Shown here: one piece after another, positions 48,667 to 61,200 of the stretch
How positions within the stretch are numbered: position 1 is the stretch's first letter
Layout of the letters: every line of letters begins with the position of its first letter
Assembly (NCBI RefSeq): GCF_901709675.1
Contig: NC_051108.1
Location: forward strand, 4,870,631 to 4,934,630
Reading direction: 5' to 3'
Length of the DNA: 64,000 nucleotides
Origin: Syngnathus acus
Lineage: Eukaryota; Chordata; Actinopteri; Syngnathiformes; Syngnathidae
Translations under genes and position numbers: made by a program
The notes under the pieces: generated by a model
Databases searched by the model: none
The model's input: only the letters and a program-made list of their open reading frames with translations
Told to the model about the DNA's origin: nothing

Positions 48667-48952
48667 AAAACAGTCAAATATTTCCATCTATGTGCTATCC
48701 GAAAACTCAACCAGTTAATGAAAAGGGGAAATAAAATTGAAAATAAATCATAAAATAGTGAGATTTGCTGTCCAAATATGATCTAATTATTATTATTTTT
48801 TTTTTACAGAAAAACAGTCAAATATTTCCATCTATGTGCTATCCAAAATCTCAACCAGTTAATGAAAAAGGGAAATAAAATTGAAAATAAATAAAAAAAA
48901 TAGTGAGATTTGCTGTCCAAATATGGTTTAATTATTATTATTTTATTTTTTC
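48667..48952. repeat. Tandem duplication, 144-bp period
   Basis: The block starting acagtcaaatatttccatct at about 48670 recurs at about 48814, followed in both copies by atgtgctatcc, caaccagttaatgaaaa, gagatttgctgtccaaatat and taattattattatttt. The two copies differ at a few positions. No coding potential. Confidence 0.8.
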
Positions 48953-49453
48953 ACACAAATCAATACTAGCCTGTCCCATCTGTGATTTTTACATAAGTGT
49001 AGCCAATTTAAAGCGGTAAATAGTGGATTGTCATTTTGCCCATTTATAATGAAAAATGTGCAGTAGAGCAAAACAAGACAAGTAAGACGGTGACCTTGTG
49101 GCTATTCTTGTGTGCTTGAGTTCAGTTACTATTTGTGTTCCCATGAGAGTGGAGACAAAGCACTTCCAGGTTACCCGCAGTCCTTCCTTCTCATTACCAA
49201 AGGTCATCTAGCTGTACACAATCATGACCTCTCCTGTCAAAGGTTACTTGAAGAAGGGAAGGACTCGTGAGGGGTGGGGAGTGTGATTTATGCTCGACCT
49301 CTCACTTTCACTTACCCTAATCAGGAACGCGCATTGTTGCATGTCGGATTTACAGTTTCTTACCCAAATCAACCTTAAAGTCTAAATGTTCGGATGTGAG
49401 CTTGACCTTGGCTCATTTTCTTTAGCCAGTTTGGGTGTTTGGTATTTGTCTCT

Positions 49454-49593
49454 GGTCAAATATGATTTTTAAAAGTGAAGTCAATTTGCAATTTTAGTAA
49501 TGACACAAAGTTGATGCACAATTTGTCTTCGCCGGCCACATCAAATGATGTGGTGGGCCGTATCTGGCCCCCGGGCCCTGTGTTTTACACCTT
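49454..49593 (-). mobile_element. hAT-like element, fragment (copy 6)
   Basis: Only one end is present: gtcaatttgcaattttagta ... tgatgtggtgggccgtatct ... cccgggccctgtgttttac, in reverse orientation. The other half is absent. Confidence 0.65.
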
Positions 49594-51213
49594 GCTGTAG
49601 ATGGTACAGCGTTTAGATCACAGCGAGCTCATTAGCTCCCACCTCCTGTTGCACTCACTGAAAGCAGACATCATTGGGTCTAAATTCAAAATAAAAACCC
49701 ATACATTTCCTTGGATAGGGAAGAGCATATTATTTAGCTTATCGTCCGAAAAATGCGATAAACAATGCTAACGATGTATTAGTAGTTTTGTTTATTCCTT
49801 CAGTTTGTATCATACAGGAGCATTGATCACATCCAAGGCCATTGTGGCTTTTTGACTTTCATAATTTTGGAAAATATTTAAAATATTGAACTAATATTTA
49901 ATCAAATATTAAATTATAAATATTGAACTAAACCGAAAGAGTTGACACGTCGTTGCTGCAAAAAACTCTCAAGCCGTGCTGTCTCACCGCAGCTGTCCCC
50001 ATTTGTAAACTCGATACATGAACCGATACCACAAAGGAACAGGTGTCGCGTATTACTGCCACCACCCTGCAGTCAATAGACTTGTCAAGAGTGCACCATT
50101 ATAAAATATGGCAATCTGACTTTTCCAAGGAAGGGAGGGAGCTTTCCTGAGGAAATGGAAGAGGCACAGTGGAAGAAAACAAATGAATGCGCTTCAGGTG
50201 GACCAACTCCTAAAACAGATCAGAATCATTGGAATGTCTTTGAAAACTGACCTTTTACATCCCCACTGTCTCTTCTGGCTATTGCTTTGTGTTGTTCAAA
50301 TATTAACCGCAGATGGAAAATCTTGCATATTTGGCTTTGACATTTAGGTTTTATTGTTTTTGGCAGGGATAGCTATTATTTCAAACAATAAATTTGCCTT
50401 TGAACTGAATAATGCCTACGTTACGCAATGTCTTTCTTTTTGAACACAGCAATGTTTAGTTACAAGACAGAATAACTTGAATATAAACAATGTTAACAGT
50501 AGTTACACTATTCTCCCTACTTTTCGAACAGCCCGATTAACACACTGTGCAGTATGCGCTAAGGATACACATTAGCCCCGCCCCTTCCCAAACCTTAACG
50601 CCTCACCTCATCAGTTGTGATTTATGTTTGTGCGAGAGAACAAGATTGTAAGTGAGCGGGTCGATTCACTAGATCTTTCCTTGCTTGTTAAGCTCTTCAG
50701 ATAAATCCCCAAAGACATGGCGTGTTCCCCCCACAGAGCGCAGCCTCATTAGGATGTGTTGTACAAACACAGGAATGTTGACTGGCTGAGGGTGCAATAA
50801 GGGTCTTTCCTCCGAGGGACACATGTTTCTTGCTGCAGATTGACCCCGGACTTCTGTACCTTGTCAAACTGCATTTGGCTCAATTGCCACCAAACTCCAA
50901 CATTCTGCACTAAGGCATGTATGACAAAAAGTATTTGTTGAAAAAATGAAGCGAACTTGTATTTCCAACAGAAGATATGTTTAGTGTAAAAGCCTAACAG
51001 TGATCACGACTAATATAAAAAAAAAAAAAAATCTTCACTAATGTTAAGAACTGGTGTAGTATGCATGGAAAACAGTTTATGTATTTTTTTTAATTTTATT
51101 TTTTTAAACTGTGGACTATAACAGTAATCAGAACTGGTTTGCCGATTCGGTAATACATACAGGGACAATCACAAAAAAAAATTCTACTTCAATATAATTA
51201 TATTGAACTAAAT
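49594..51213. other. Intergenic, no supported gene
   Basis: No coding sequence or RNA gene supported. AT-rich with A/T runs near 51019-51033 and 51085-51107. Confidence 0.45.
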
Positions 51214-51742
51214 CAGTGGTTCCCAAAGTGGGCGGTACCGCCCCCCTGGGGGCGGTGGAAAGATCTGGGGGGGCGGTGAGGAAGAAAGGGGCGGTAGGGG
51301 GGCGGTAGGGGGGCGGCAGTCGATTTGTACACAACACGCCGCTCTGGCCCAGTCAGATCCGACAGCATAGACTACAAAAGCAAAAGCTCAGGTTTATAAT
51401 TTCAAGCTTGTAATGTTCAGAATTGTATCTATAATAAAAACCGCACTCTGGCGGTCAACATCATCTTGAGTTCAAGTCAACATGAAATTGGGGACTCGCC
51501 AGAACGCGCCGTGTTGTGTTGAGCTGGTTAGGGCAGTGGTCCCCAACCACCGGGCCGCGGACCGGTACCGGTCCGTGGGTCACTTGGTACCGGGCCGCCA
51601 AGCCGCACAGAATTTTTTTTTTTATCGACGATCAATTAATTCAGGTCAAGACACTTGTTTCCATATGTGCCTTGGGGGGGGCGCTAGGAATTCACTGGGG
51701 AGCCAAAGGGGGCGCCAGCCTGCAAAAGTTTGGGAACCACTG
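51214..51742. mobile_element. hAT-like element with CAGTGGTTCCCAAA ends
   Basis: CAGTGGTTCCCAAA at the left and TTTGGGAACCACTG at the right are perfect inverted ends, flanked by perfect 8-bp AACTAAAT duplications (51206-51213, 51743-51750). The interior carries G-rich gggggcggt repeats and a nested element. No transposase. Confidence 0.85.
51534..51645 (+). mobile_element. Nested hAT-like fragment (CAGTGGTCCCCAACC end)
   Basis: cagtggtccccaaccaccgg and accggtccgtgggtca match a second, widely dispersed hAT-type end I recall. Only the left part is present, inserted inside the 51214-51742 element. Confidence 0.5.
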
Positions 51743-53099
51743 AACTAAATGGTACTATTAACTCTTAGAAAGTAATCACAAACATATTTATCAAATGTAA
51801 AGCAATGCCCTACATTGTAAAATGAGATAATACCAAATAGCATACCAAATTAAGGACGACAGATGTTCGATACCACTTTTTTTCAGACCGATACCAAGCA
51901 CCAAGACACTAGAACTAAACATTCCCTCAAAAAGTGACATGTGATTTAAAAGAAACCTATTTATCACAAATAATCAAATCAAACTCAATATCAACTTCAG
52001 GTGCATTTAAAAACAAATGAGTGAAGAAAATAGCTTTTTTTTTTCCTGTTGGTGATAGTCGGTAGTTATTTGAAAATGGATAGTTCTTCTGTATCACCAA
52101 AGATGTTAGTCAAGGCTATTAGACAAAACTAAAATGTTGAAATGTGAATTCTGGATCATTTCATCGCTGCCGAAAGTAAAAAGTTGATCTCAGACATGTC
52201 TAACAGCACTGGTAGCATAAAGATCCATTTCAATATTTTCTTCTAAATGGCACCAGCAAGACAATTTGCATCAAATAATTGCAGTACAGTGCAGTTTGAA
52301 TTATAGATCAGTTTAGCCTTAGCACCACAATAAGCAGGAAAAGGCAAAAGTACTGCTAATGGCACAATAAAATACAAAACCACCATTATTATTGATCATT
52401 TTCAGACAGGAAATGCTTATTATAGCTAGAAAAAAAGTTATATTTACTCAAAATGTTTCCTTACCTTTTCAATTGCATCAAATAAAAAGCTTGCTTTCAC
52501 TCAGCCAAGTTTTAAAAACAAATTTGAAGGTGATATACTAAACAAAACTGCTATTGTGGCAAAGCCTTTACAACACTGCCCCCAAGTGGCCGTCTTGTCG
52601 AATGTCAGCATGTGACCCAATGTATCCACCAAAAACAATATATAATGCATCCTGGGCTGTTTAAGAGATTAATATTTTCGAAATACTTACTGTGAGCAGT
52701 CAGTTCTGTCCCAGTCTTATCTTGTTGACTGCAACACAATGGACACTCTGGTAGCTTCTAAAATATGCTAAATAAAGAAAAGAACAAATTAATTAAGGTT
52801 TGGTGATTTATCTTAAATACTATTGAGGATTTGGTGTCAAATGTTTTTCATCAGGTTGAGGTTTTATCTTGGAAAATGTTTGCCTTCTCACTTTATTTTT
52901 ATTACCATTACTTTCAAAATGACTCCTTCAACTTATTGTATTGACATCATCAGTATCACTGTAATTACTTAATTGCAAGTTATTGATAAAGTGACTGTCA
53001 TATTAAATTTGGAATGAAAACTAACAAGCAAGCCAACATTAATGCGGAGTTTTCAAAACCCAAGATTATCCGTCCCGGTCACACTGAGCTTTGCATTTT

Positions 53100-53126
53100 C
53101 TAATAATGGTTCTTAACCATTATTAG
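53100..53126. repeat. Perfect 12-bp hairpin
   Basis: CTAATAATGGTT, loop CTT, AACCATTATTAG: a perfect stem of 12 bp with a 3-nt loop. No adjacent gene end explains it as a terminator or processing signal. Confidence 0.7.
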
Positions 53127-55082
53127 AGGTCACAGAAGGTGATTGGTAATGTTCATATGATGTTGAGACGCTATAAAAAGAGGTTTAGCGTGTTAATGCA
53201 TGTGAGGAAAAACACTTTTAACAACATGTCACAGACTTGAGTGCTGTAGTTGGTAAATTAGGGCTGTCACTATTTTTAGTAAATTTTTCTATCAATTGTT
53301 CCATTAATTAATCGAATAATTGCTTATAATTTTATTTTTATAAGTGGATTAAAAATTGTTTTCTCCAATTACTGTTTACCAATTTTGTTTATTGGCCAAT
53401 AATTTTTGTTTATCTGGTATAACAGATCACATAAGAAAGATTGATGGTTGTTGTTTTCCCACAGTAAAAGCAAGTGCTTGCAAATGTCTTATTTTGATTA
53501 AACACAAAAGATAATTTCGTGTGCTTTCATAAACGGATATAGAAATCAGATATTAATTACTTTTGGAAGCTTGAAATAAGGAGATTTGGACAATCATGAA
53601 TTAAAAATGTCTCTAAATGATGACTCGATTTTTAAAATACAAGGCAATAAATTTGTTAAATGATTTGTTGTCAATTAATCGATTGATTTTGAAACCCCTT
53701 GGGGTGTTACCCTCCTAGTCTTGGTACTTTCTCGTTCACTCGAAAATCTTCACTCATAAATGCATGGTTTTATTGATTGCAAATTGCAATTAATTGCAAA
53801 TTAAACACACAGTTAAATCTGTTCTCAATATACACGTTTTTCCATTGCACATGAGAAATGTCAATTGTAATCGCAGCACTTCTGGAAAATCATCTTACTT
53901 GGCACTGCAGCTTTTGTTATGTTGCTATATTTTGCCAGGTTAAATAATGTTCTAGTAACCTGTTAAACAATGCAAATCCCACGCAATCGGCAATGCATGC
54001 TAATACTTCGTGCAAACTTGTACCACCGTGCGATCCACTTCATTCATAAGATTTTCCGAAATAGTCATGAAATGTTTTGCTCTTTATGCTAGCTTAATGT
54101 GCACCGTTAGCTTAGTGAAATGGACATCTGACCAAACAGCTGTCTGAACAATCATGTTTTTTTTAAGAGCCAATTCACATATATAATGTAAAATCACGAT
54201 GATGTCATAAGAGTGATGAGGAAATTCTACCTTGTCCTCCAGGAAAGTTGTTGCCGGATGGAGCCATTGATGAATTCCACTTTCCAGTCATTCCACCACG
54301 CTGGGTGGGCTGGCAGCTGCGGAATTTTTAGTTGCACCATAGATGTCGCTATAGTCGCTGATTCATACGTTTACGTAGTCGCCATATTGGGTAAGTCAAA
54401 GTGCTTGACAATCTTCTAGCAATCTAGCTGGTAGTGAAATTAGTTTTCCTGTGATTAATAGAATTGAATTATGATTGAACCAGTCGATATGGATCAATAT
54501 CTGGCCATTTTTTTATATAATACTGCAATAGGTGTAATATTTTGTTAGTTTTAAACTTCTTAACTTTTTTTTATTCTAACATTTTCAAAAGGTTGGTGTC
54601 ATTGTCCCAATATTCTTTAATTCAAATTTGACAATCAAAACAAAAAAACAGTTCAAATAAAAAATGCATAGCACAGATAAGGTGATTATTATTTAATAAA
54701 ACTCATACAATACCAGCTGGTCAAAATAATCTGTATAAATATCAATTTACATTGTCTGAATCACAGAGGAATATATGTATTGTATAATTCAAATTATAAC
54801 ATATTTGAAAGAAGAACTCACCTTTGATATTCCTGAAGGTTATTTGTCAACTTTAAAATTTGGCAAATTTTCAAAACATGCAACTCTGCGTGCAAGCATT
54901 CAGCGTCCATGCTTTTCAGTCATGCAGTAAATTCAAAAATCGTCCTTCAAGATACATCAGCATTATGTTTTGTGATTTCACATAGATATCACCTTATGAC
55001 TAAGGACGGACGGACGAAGGTCGAAGGATGGGCAACTCATCATTTCAGTTCATTTGTATCATAACAGAATAAACACACAATT

Positions 55083-55088
55083 TTTATT
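55083..55088 (-). terminator. Candidate polyadenylation signal of the ADGRF gene
   Basis: AATAAA on the minus strand about 180 nt past the stop codon at 55265, the first canonical hexamer I see downstream. Confidence 0.45.
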
Positions 55089-55264
55089 TCTGCACTCAAA
55101 CTTCAATTAAGTTTAACGCTATAAACAAATTGCACATTAAGCAAGTTAGAGAGGCACTACACAAAAATGAAATATGTTCAGAGAACATTGCACTAAATCA
55201 TACTGAGAGATAGATTTTTTAAATCTAAAGTTAACACCATTTTATGAGTCATTATTCATCTGAT

Positions 55265-58200
55265 TCAGATATTGGAATATGACTCTGTGCCACTAGAGCT
55301 GCTTGTGTTTGCAGCCTCTGATACACGGTATACATCTGCAGGACAAACAACAAAGTGGTGATTAGTAAATTAAATTAAATAAAAATTCAATTCAATAACT
55401 TACATCTTTTCCCACGAAGTTTTTGGAACCAATTTGGAGCACTTGACGTTGACACACCAGCACTTGTACTCTAATAGAGACAACAAAGGAAAGAAATTAC
55501 AAATCATTACGTACTTTTGAAGTCCGTTAATGATTGGCAAATCACTTACTGCAGTTTGATTGGAGCCAGAGCCTGAGCTTAGTGCTGGAAGCTTTTTGGA
55601 GAGAACAGCTCGGATCTATAATTATAATCAAATTCAACAACTTAGTACAGTGACTGTGTCAGTTATTTAACCAACATAGTAACATTAATTTGTAGCATTA
55701 CTTTTAATTAGTAATGGGAGAATGAAGCTTCAAATATGCTTCGCGAACCACTTGTATTTTTTAAATCCTCTAGATGGCACTGTTGGTTCAAAAGGGTTTA
55801 CAAAATGGCAAGTCACTGTGATTTAACCCCAATGTTGAACACAAAGTGTAATCTCGAGGAGTCAACCGGTTTATGAAGCAAATTTGAAGCTTCATTTTTT
55901 CCTTCATTACTTCAACATTGTCCTAATCTATCTTTGAATCTACTAGAATACCAAAAAGCTCTTAAAATTGTGATATTGCAACCTTTCCAATACTTCATCT
56001 ACACCTACCGTATTTTCCGCACTATAAGGCGCACCTAAAAACTTCCAATTTTCTCAAAAGTCGACAGTGCGCCTTATAATCCGGTGCACCTTATATATGG
56101 ACCAATATGGATTCGTGGATGAGGACTAATTCATTAAAGTAAGCTTTACGTGTTTATTTTGTGTGTTGTGTGATATTAACGTTTGAGCAGCGTTGAGTTA
56201 TTGATATATTGTTATTGTTTTCACTATTTACTATATTGTGATTGCATTAATGTTTGAGCAACGTTGAGTTATTTATTCTATGCGCCTTATAATCCGGTAC
56301 GCTTTATATATGGACAAAGTTTTAGAATGGGCCATTCATTGAAGGTGCGCCTTATAATCCGGTGCGCCTTATAGTGCGGAAAATACGGTAATACAAGTAA
56401 ACCTTTTTGATGTGACTGAAATTACCTTTGAATCCAGCAGTATCCCAAACACTAAAATAAAGAAACCCTACAAAAATAGGGATTAAAAACAAGATCAACG
56501 TTACATCACAAAAAAATACTCAAGACAATGAGGAATGAAAATGGCAAAAATACCTGTAGAGAATTGAAGAAGGCAAACGCAATGTGGATTCCCTCATTTG
56601 TGGACGATATCATGGTTCCCACTCCTAAAGCCCACGTTAATCCAAATAAAGGTGTCAAAATGATCACACATCTGCCAATGACCAGCAGTGAGTGCTTTTC
56701 ATCAGGACGAGTTACCTGTACTGTACCTCTTCTCAGCATTTTAAACATAATCACGATTACAATCACAAAGTTTATAAAAACTACCGTCAAGGCCGGTATC
56801 ACTAAAGCCAGCAGGGCTTTGGTTTTTGTCCAGTTCAGCCAACATGCATCGTTTTCTCGGATATATCCATTTCCAGGGGCTGTGGCAGCAACAGTAACAA
56901 CAGCAATTATGAGAGGGCACACATAGCCAAAAAGAAAAGCAATGGCCAACATGGCTGATTTGGACATATGAGAGAAGACCATAATGGTTCGATAGAAAAG
57001 AAGGAGACCAGACGCAAGCATCCAAAAGAAGAGAGCCAGATAAAAAAAGTGCATAAAAAATGTTGCTGCCGTACATGGTCCCAGTGGAACTTGGTGGTCC
57101 TCATCTGGGTTTTCAAGGGGATTCTTGGCATAAAAAGCGGCAATTATGAAACAAATATCTGCAATCAGCAAAGACAGCGCCGTATTTACGATGCACACGT
57201 GGCGCATGAACGCAGTGCTGTTTTTCGTCAAGGCTTTCCAAACGTAGGCTTCGATGATGAGACATATGATGAGACTTGCGATAGATATGCCAACTCCGAC
57301 GTACGTGATAACATCCAAAGCGATTCGTATTGATTCAGGGATATCCGTTGCCATTAGAATTGAAAAAGAGGTGAGATGGTTGCAATTGCAGGTCACCGTG
57401 TCGTTGATATCAGAAACTAACGTGCAACCCTCGTCGTCCCATGCTCCTAAATAGTCAATAAGGGTGAAGTTCCAAAAAACGCACTGTGGATTCTGTGTCA
57501 GCAAATTGTTCTGCTTTTTGAAACTCAGAGTAATATTCTGAATATTTGTGTTTACTCTGACAAGTGCCACAGCAGCATTAATGGTGGTATCAAAAGAAGC
57601 AGATGTGTTGTTGGTGTCTGTGGACGTGTTGTTAAAACTGGAATTCCGAGGTGGCAGGACATTATCGAGGGTGGAGAAAACAATCGTGGTGATGGTGAGA
57701 TTGTTTCTGTCATTGCCTGGAATATCAATAACAACGCTATTATTGAATTCCGCCGTAAAGGAGTCATTGAACGTCGTCGTGTTGAGCAGGATTAATCCAG
57801 TTCTGATGGTAAACTCTCCAATTAATTCATCAGACAGAATCTCCAGTGAATTAAGCAATTCTGAGCTGTCGTTGCGAGTGATATTTTCTCGCAGGAACTC
57901 CCAAGTTTCTCTTGCGTCGTCACCAATGATGATATTTACTGTTTCCAGCACATCCTGTAAAATATATTTTGTGTTGAGGTTCATTGTGTGATTACGTTTC
58001 ATTGGATGGTCGTCATACCTCCATGACAGTTCGATTCACTTCATTAGAAACATTGGCAATGGCGCTCAGGATGCCAACAATAGCTGATATAGTTGCAGAT
58101 GAATTCACAATCTGTTCTTTTTCATTCTGGACAATTTGACTAAGATTTGCAGCAAGTTGCGGTACTTCCTCTTCCTCTAAATCCTAGAAATGCAAGATTA

Positions 58201-61200
58201 TAAATATTATATCACAGCAGAGTCATCAAATTTAGGATTTGCGAATTATTGGGCTACATTTTTTTAAATGTGAGCATTCTAAATAGGCCATTGTGAAATC
58301 CATCAGGAGAAAAATTGCCACTACACATTAGTTTGAGGAAGCATCTCTACGTATCGAGAAGAGCCATTAGATCATAGTTGTCAAACTCAAGGCCCGGGGG
58401 CCAGATACGGCCCGCCACATCATTTTATGCGGCCCGCAAAGACAAATTGTGCTTCAACTTGTGTCAATACTAAAATTACAAATTGTCTTTATTTTAAAAA
58501 CATAACGATATTGCTTGCAATTTTTATTACCATTCATCTTTTTAAAATATTTGAACAGGTTTTACTAGTCTCTGATTTCAAAACTAGTTCTTCATCAGTT
58601 TGTTTTGAAGCCTGTACCGTATCTAGAAGACGTTGACAATCTTATAGATTCTCCCTGAAGGTTTACTTAGAAATTGGATTCCTACTCAGACTGTTAACCC
58701 CTTGCCCCACACAATGATAAGAAAAGTGGAATATGTTAAATGTGATCATCTACCTCAGAAACGACGAGCAAGTCCTTGATTTCAGACACAATGCAAGTGT
58801 CTTCTAAAATAATCCATTCTCCTGTATCCCTGCATTTTGCAGATCTGCTCCCCTCTTGACCAGAATCACACGCTATGGTTGATATGTCATCTGCTCGTCC
58901 AGCCCCATACAACTTATCATTACATACAACATCTTGAGGGAGACAAAAATATGTACAGGTATATGACAAAAACAAAGTGATAAAGAAAAGGCTTGATTAG
59001 TTCGATCTTACCTTCATTAAAAATGACCATTGTTGTTGTCTCTTCAAAGCCGACTGGATCGTTTACTCGACAAGTAAAGCGCAATTGGGATGACGAATTT
59101 CCGCAGCCACTCAGAACATAGCTGTGTGAAATGCAGTAGCTTTCCACTTCATCTACATCTGTCAAATCTGTGAAAATATAGAAATATCGCTTAGAAAAAT
59201 GGCAGTGCGTTATTATGGTAAATTTTTCATTCCTGGCTTACCCGATTCTAAAACGCGGCTGCCCAGAAACCATCTGACAGTAAAGTTGGACTGCACACAA
59301 CATTTAAGTAGCTGTGTTATCCCCTCTGTACACTTAAGATTAACTTTGCTTGGTACACGCACATTTGGAGCTTGTCTGATATTTATTGCACGTCCGTCTT
59401 GCACAAAAGTCACAGCACTGCCAATTCTATTGCATTCATAATGACCTGTTAAAAAAAATAAACATGTAGAACAGGGGTGTCAAACTCATTTTTTTTGCGA
59501 GCTGCATTGTAGTCATAGCTTCTTTCAGAGGGCCATTATGACTGTCTACCCAAATAAATGTATGAGCACCTCATATTATATCCAGTAAAAGCTACAAAAC
59601 AAACTGACAAATAATTCGTTTTCAAATCAGACGAGTAAAAACTGGTCAAATATTTAAAAAAAAAAAATTATTAAAAGTGAAGACAATTTGCAATTTTAGT
59701 AATGACACACTAATTTGATGCACAATATGTCTTCGCGGGCCATATAAAATGATGTGGCGGGCCGTATCTGGCCCCCGGGCCTTGAGTTTGACACCTGTGA
59801 TGTAGAATAATAATCAGTCTTTATTTTACGTAATTCATCAAAAAATGTTGTTGGCTTACCAGCATCGGCAAGAATCACATTGCTAACTTTAAGCACAGAC
59901 GCTGTAGCAGATGAAGAAATTTCAATTCGTCCATTCTCTTTGAGTTCTTGTCCATTTAATTTCCATTTCGTTCCAATGATGTTTCCTAAATCAATGCTAG
60001 CAGGAGTGGGGCCACATGTCAATTCTATTGACCTTCCAGTATATGTCACGGGTGGAGTAATGAATCGAGTTGGACCTTAGGAAAACATACATGAGGCAGT
60101 TACAAGTTGGACAAAGTTACAACAACAATGGTTCAACTTACTCCTGTAAAATGCAACAAGGCCAAGGACTCTCGCGATTGGTCGCATTGCATCAGGGAGG
60201 CCTTGATTCACCACAAAAAGATCTTCCGGGTCAACTTGTGATGTTTGAACAATAAAATCTGCAATCACGCTTCCTGGCCTGTACAAACAATTATGAGCAA
60301 CCATTGAGAACTTAATTTTTGACTCTGTGTGCCATGTTTACCTGAAACCTGTCACAAAAGCATCCACAAATCCTGTTAGTCCTCCATATTGGTCAAGTAG
60401 CTGTGAATGAATGTCAAAATTAAGATTGGACAACTACAAATACATGTTTTTAAAAAATGACCTACCACGGCCCTGATCTGTGACGCCAGCTCCTTATAAG
60501 CAGAACTGTTTTGATCGCTCAGATCTGAAGTGTAATCTCTGTCAAACCGGATGGAGAAATCTAACTGGAACACTGTTGAGAGAGAAGTTAGAAAAAACGT
60601 AAAAAATGTAGATGAGTGAAGATTGGTGCATATTTATATGTCATAAATACAAGATAAAAATAAAAACCAAGTTGTTTTTGTTTTGTTTTGACTATCTTCC
60701 CTCCGCCCCGCATACTTGAATCAATTATCGCCTTCTCATACAAATGTGAAATCAACATACACACGTAGCCTATTATTTTATATGTAGCACTGGCTTCAAT
60801 ATTTTTCTTACTAAGGACGCCAACTAGGTGCAATCATTTAATACACAACTAGAAACAACGCCACTGTAAATATTTTATGTCCTCTATGTTCAAAATATAA
60901 TAATAATAATAATAATGATAATAATAAATTCAGGACTAGGGTTAAATAATAAAATAATAATAAATAATAAATATACCTGTTTCAGGAGTGGTTGTGGGTG
61001 GATCTGGAGGAGTTGTACTGGTGGTAGAAGTGGTGGTGGAGGGTTTAGTCGTGGTAGCCTTAGTGGTCGTCGTAGTCTTAGTGGTAGTTGTAGTTGTTGT
61101 TGATACTGTCGTGTTTACTGCAGTGATTTGATGGAAATGTCTCAGTTTAAACATAAAACCAAATGAAATGGTTCCATTTTTGGGTTTTTGCAGAGTTAAA

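Larger units (their letters stand above)
51751..55264. other. Intergenic, 3' flank of the ADGRF gene
   Basis: Non-coding AT-rich DNA with a perfect hairpin at 53100-53126. A repeat-like patch starts near 53264 (agggctgtcacta). A locally GC-richer stretch at 54235-54390 ends cgccatattgg|gtaagt. That could be an isolated plus-strand first exon, but nothing downstream supports it. Confidence 0.4.

Noticed and set aside
52570-52600. Second CTCF-like match (reverse of ctgcccccaagtgg)
   Set aside because: One mismatch at a constrained core position and no boundary context; too weak to call.
54213-54419. Possible plus-strand first exon ending cgccatattgg|gtaagt
   Set aside because: Locally GC-richer with a donor-like end, but no downstream acceptor or coding exon could be matched before the ADGRF 3' end.
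60915-61103. Gly/Ser-rich plus-strand ORF
   Set aside because: Complement of the Thr-rich ADGRF exon 60977-61117.
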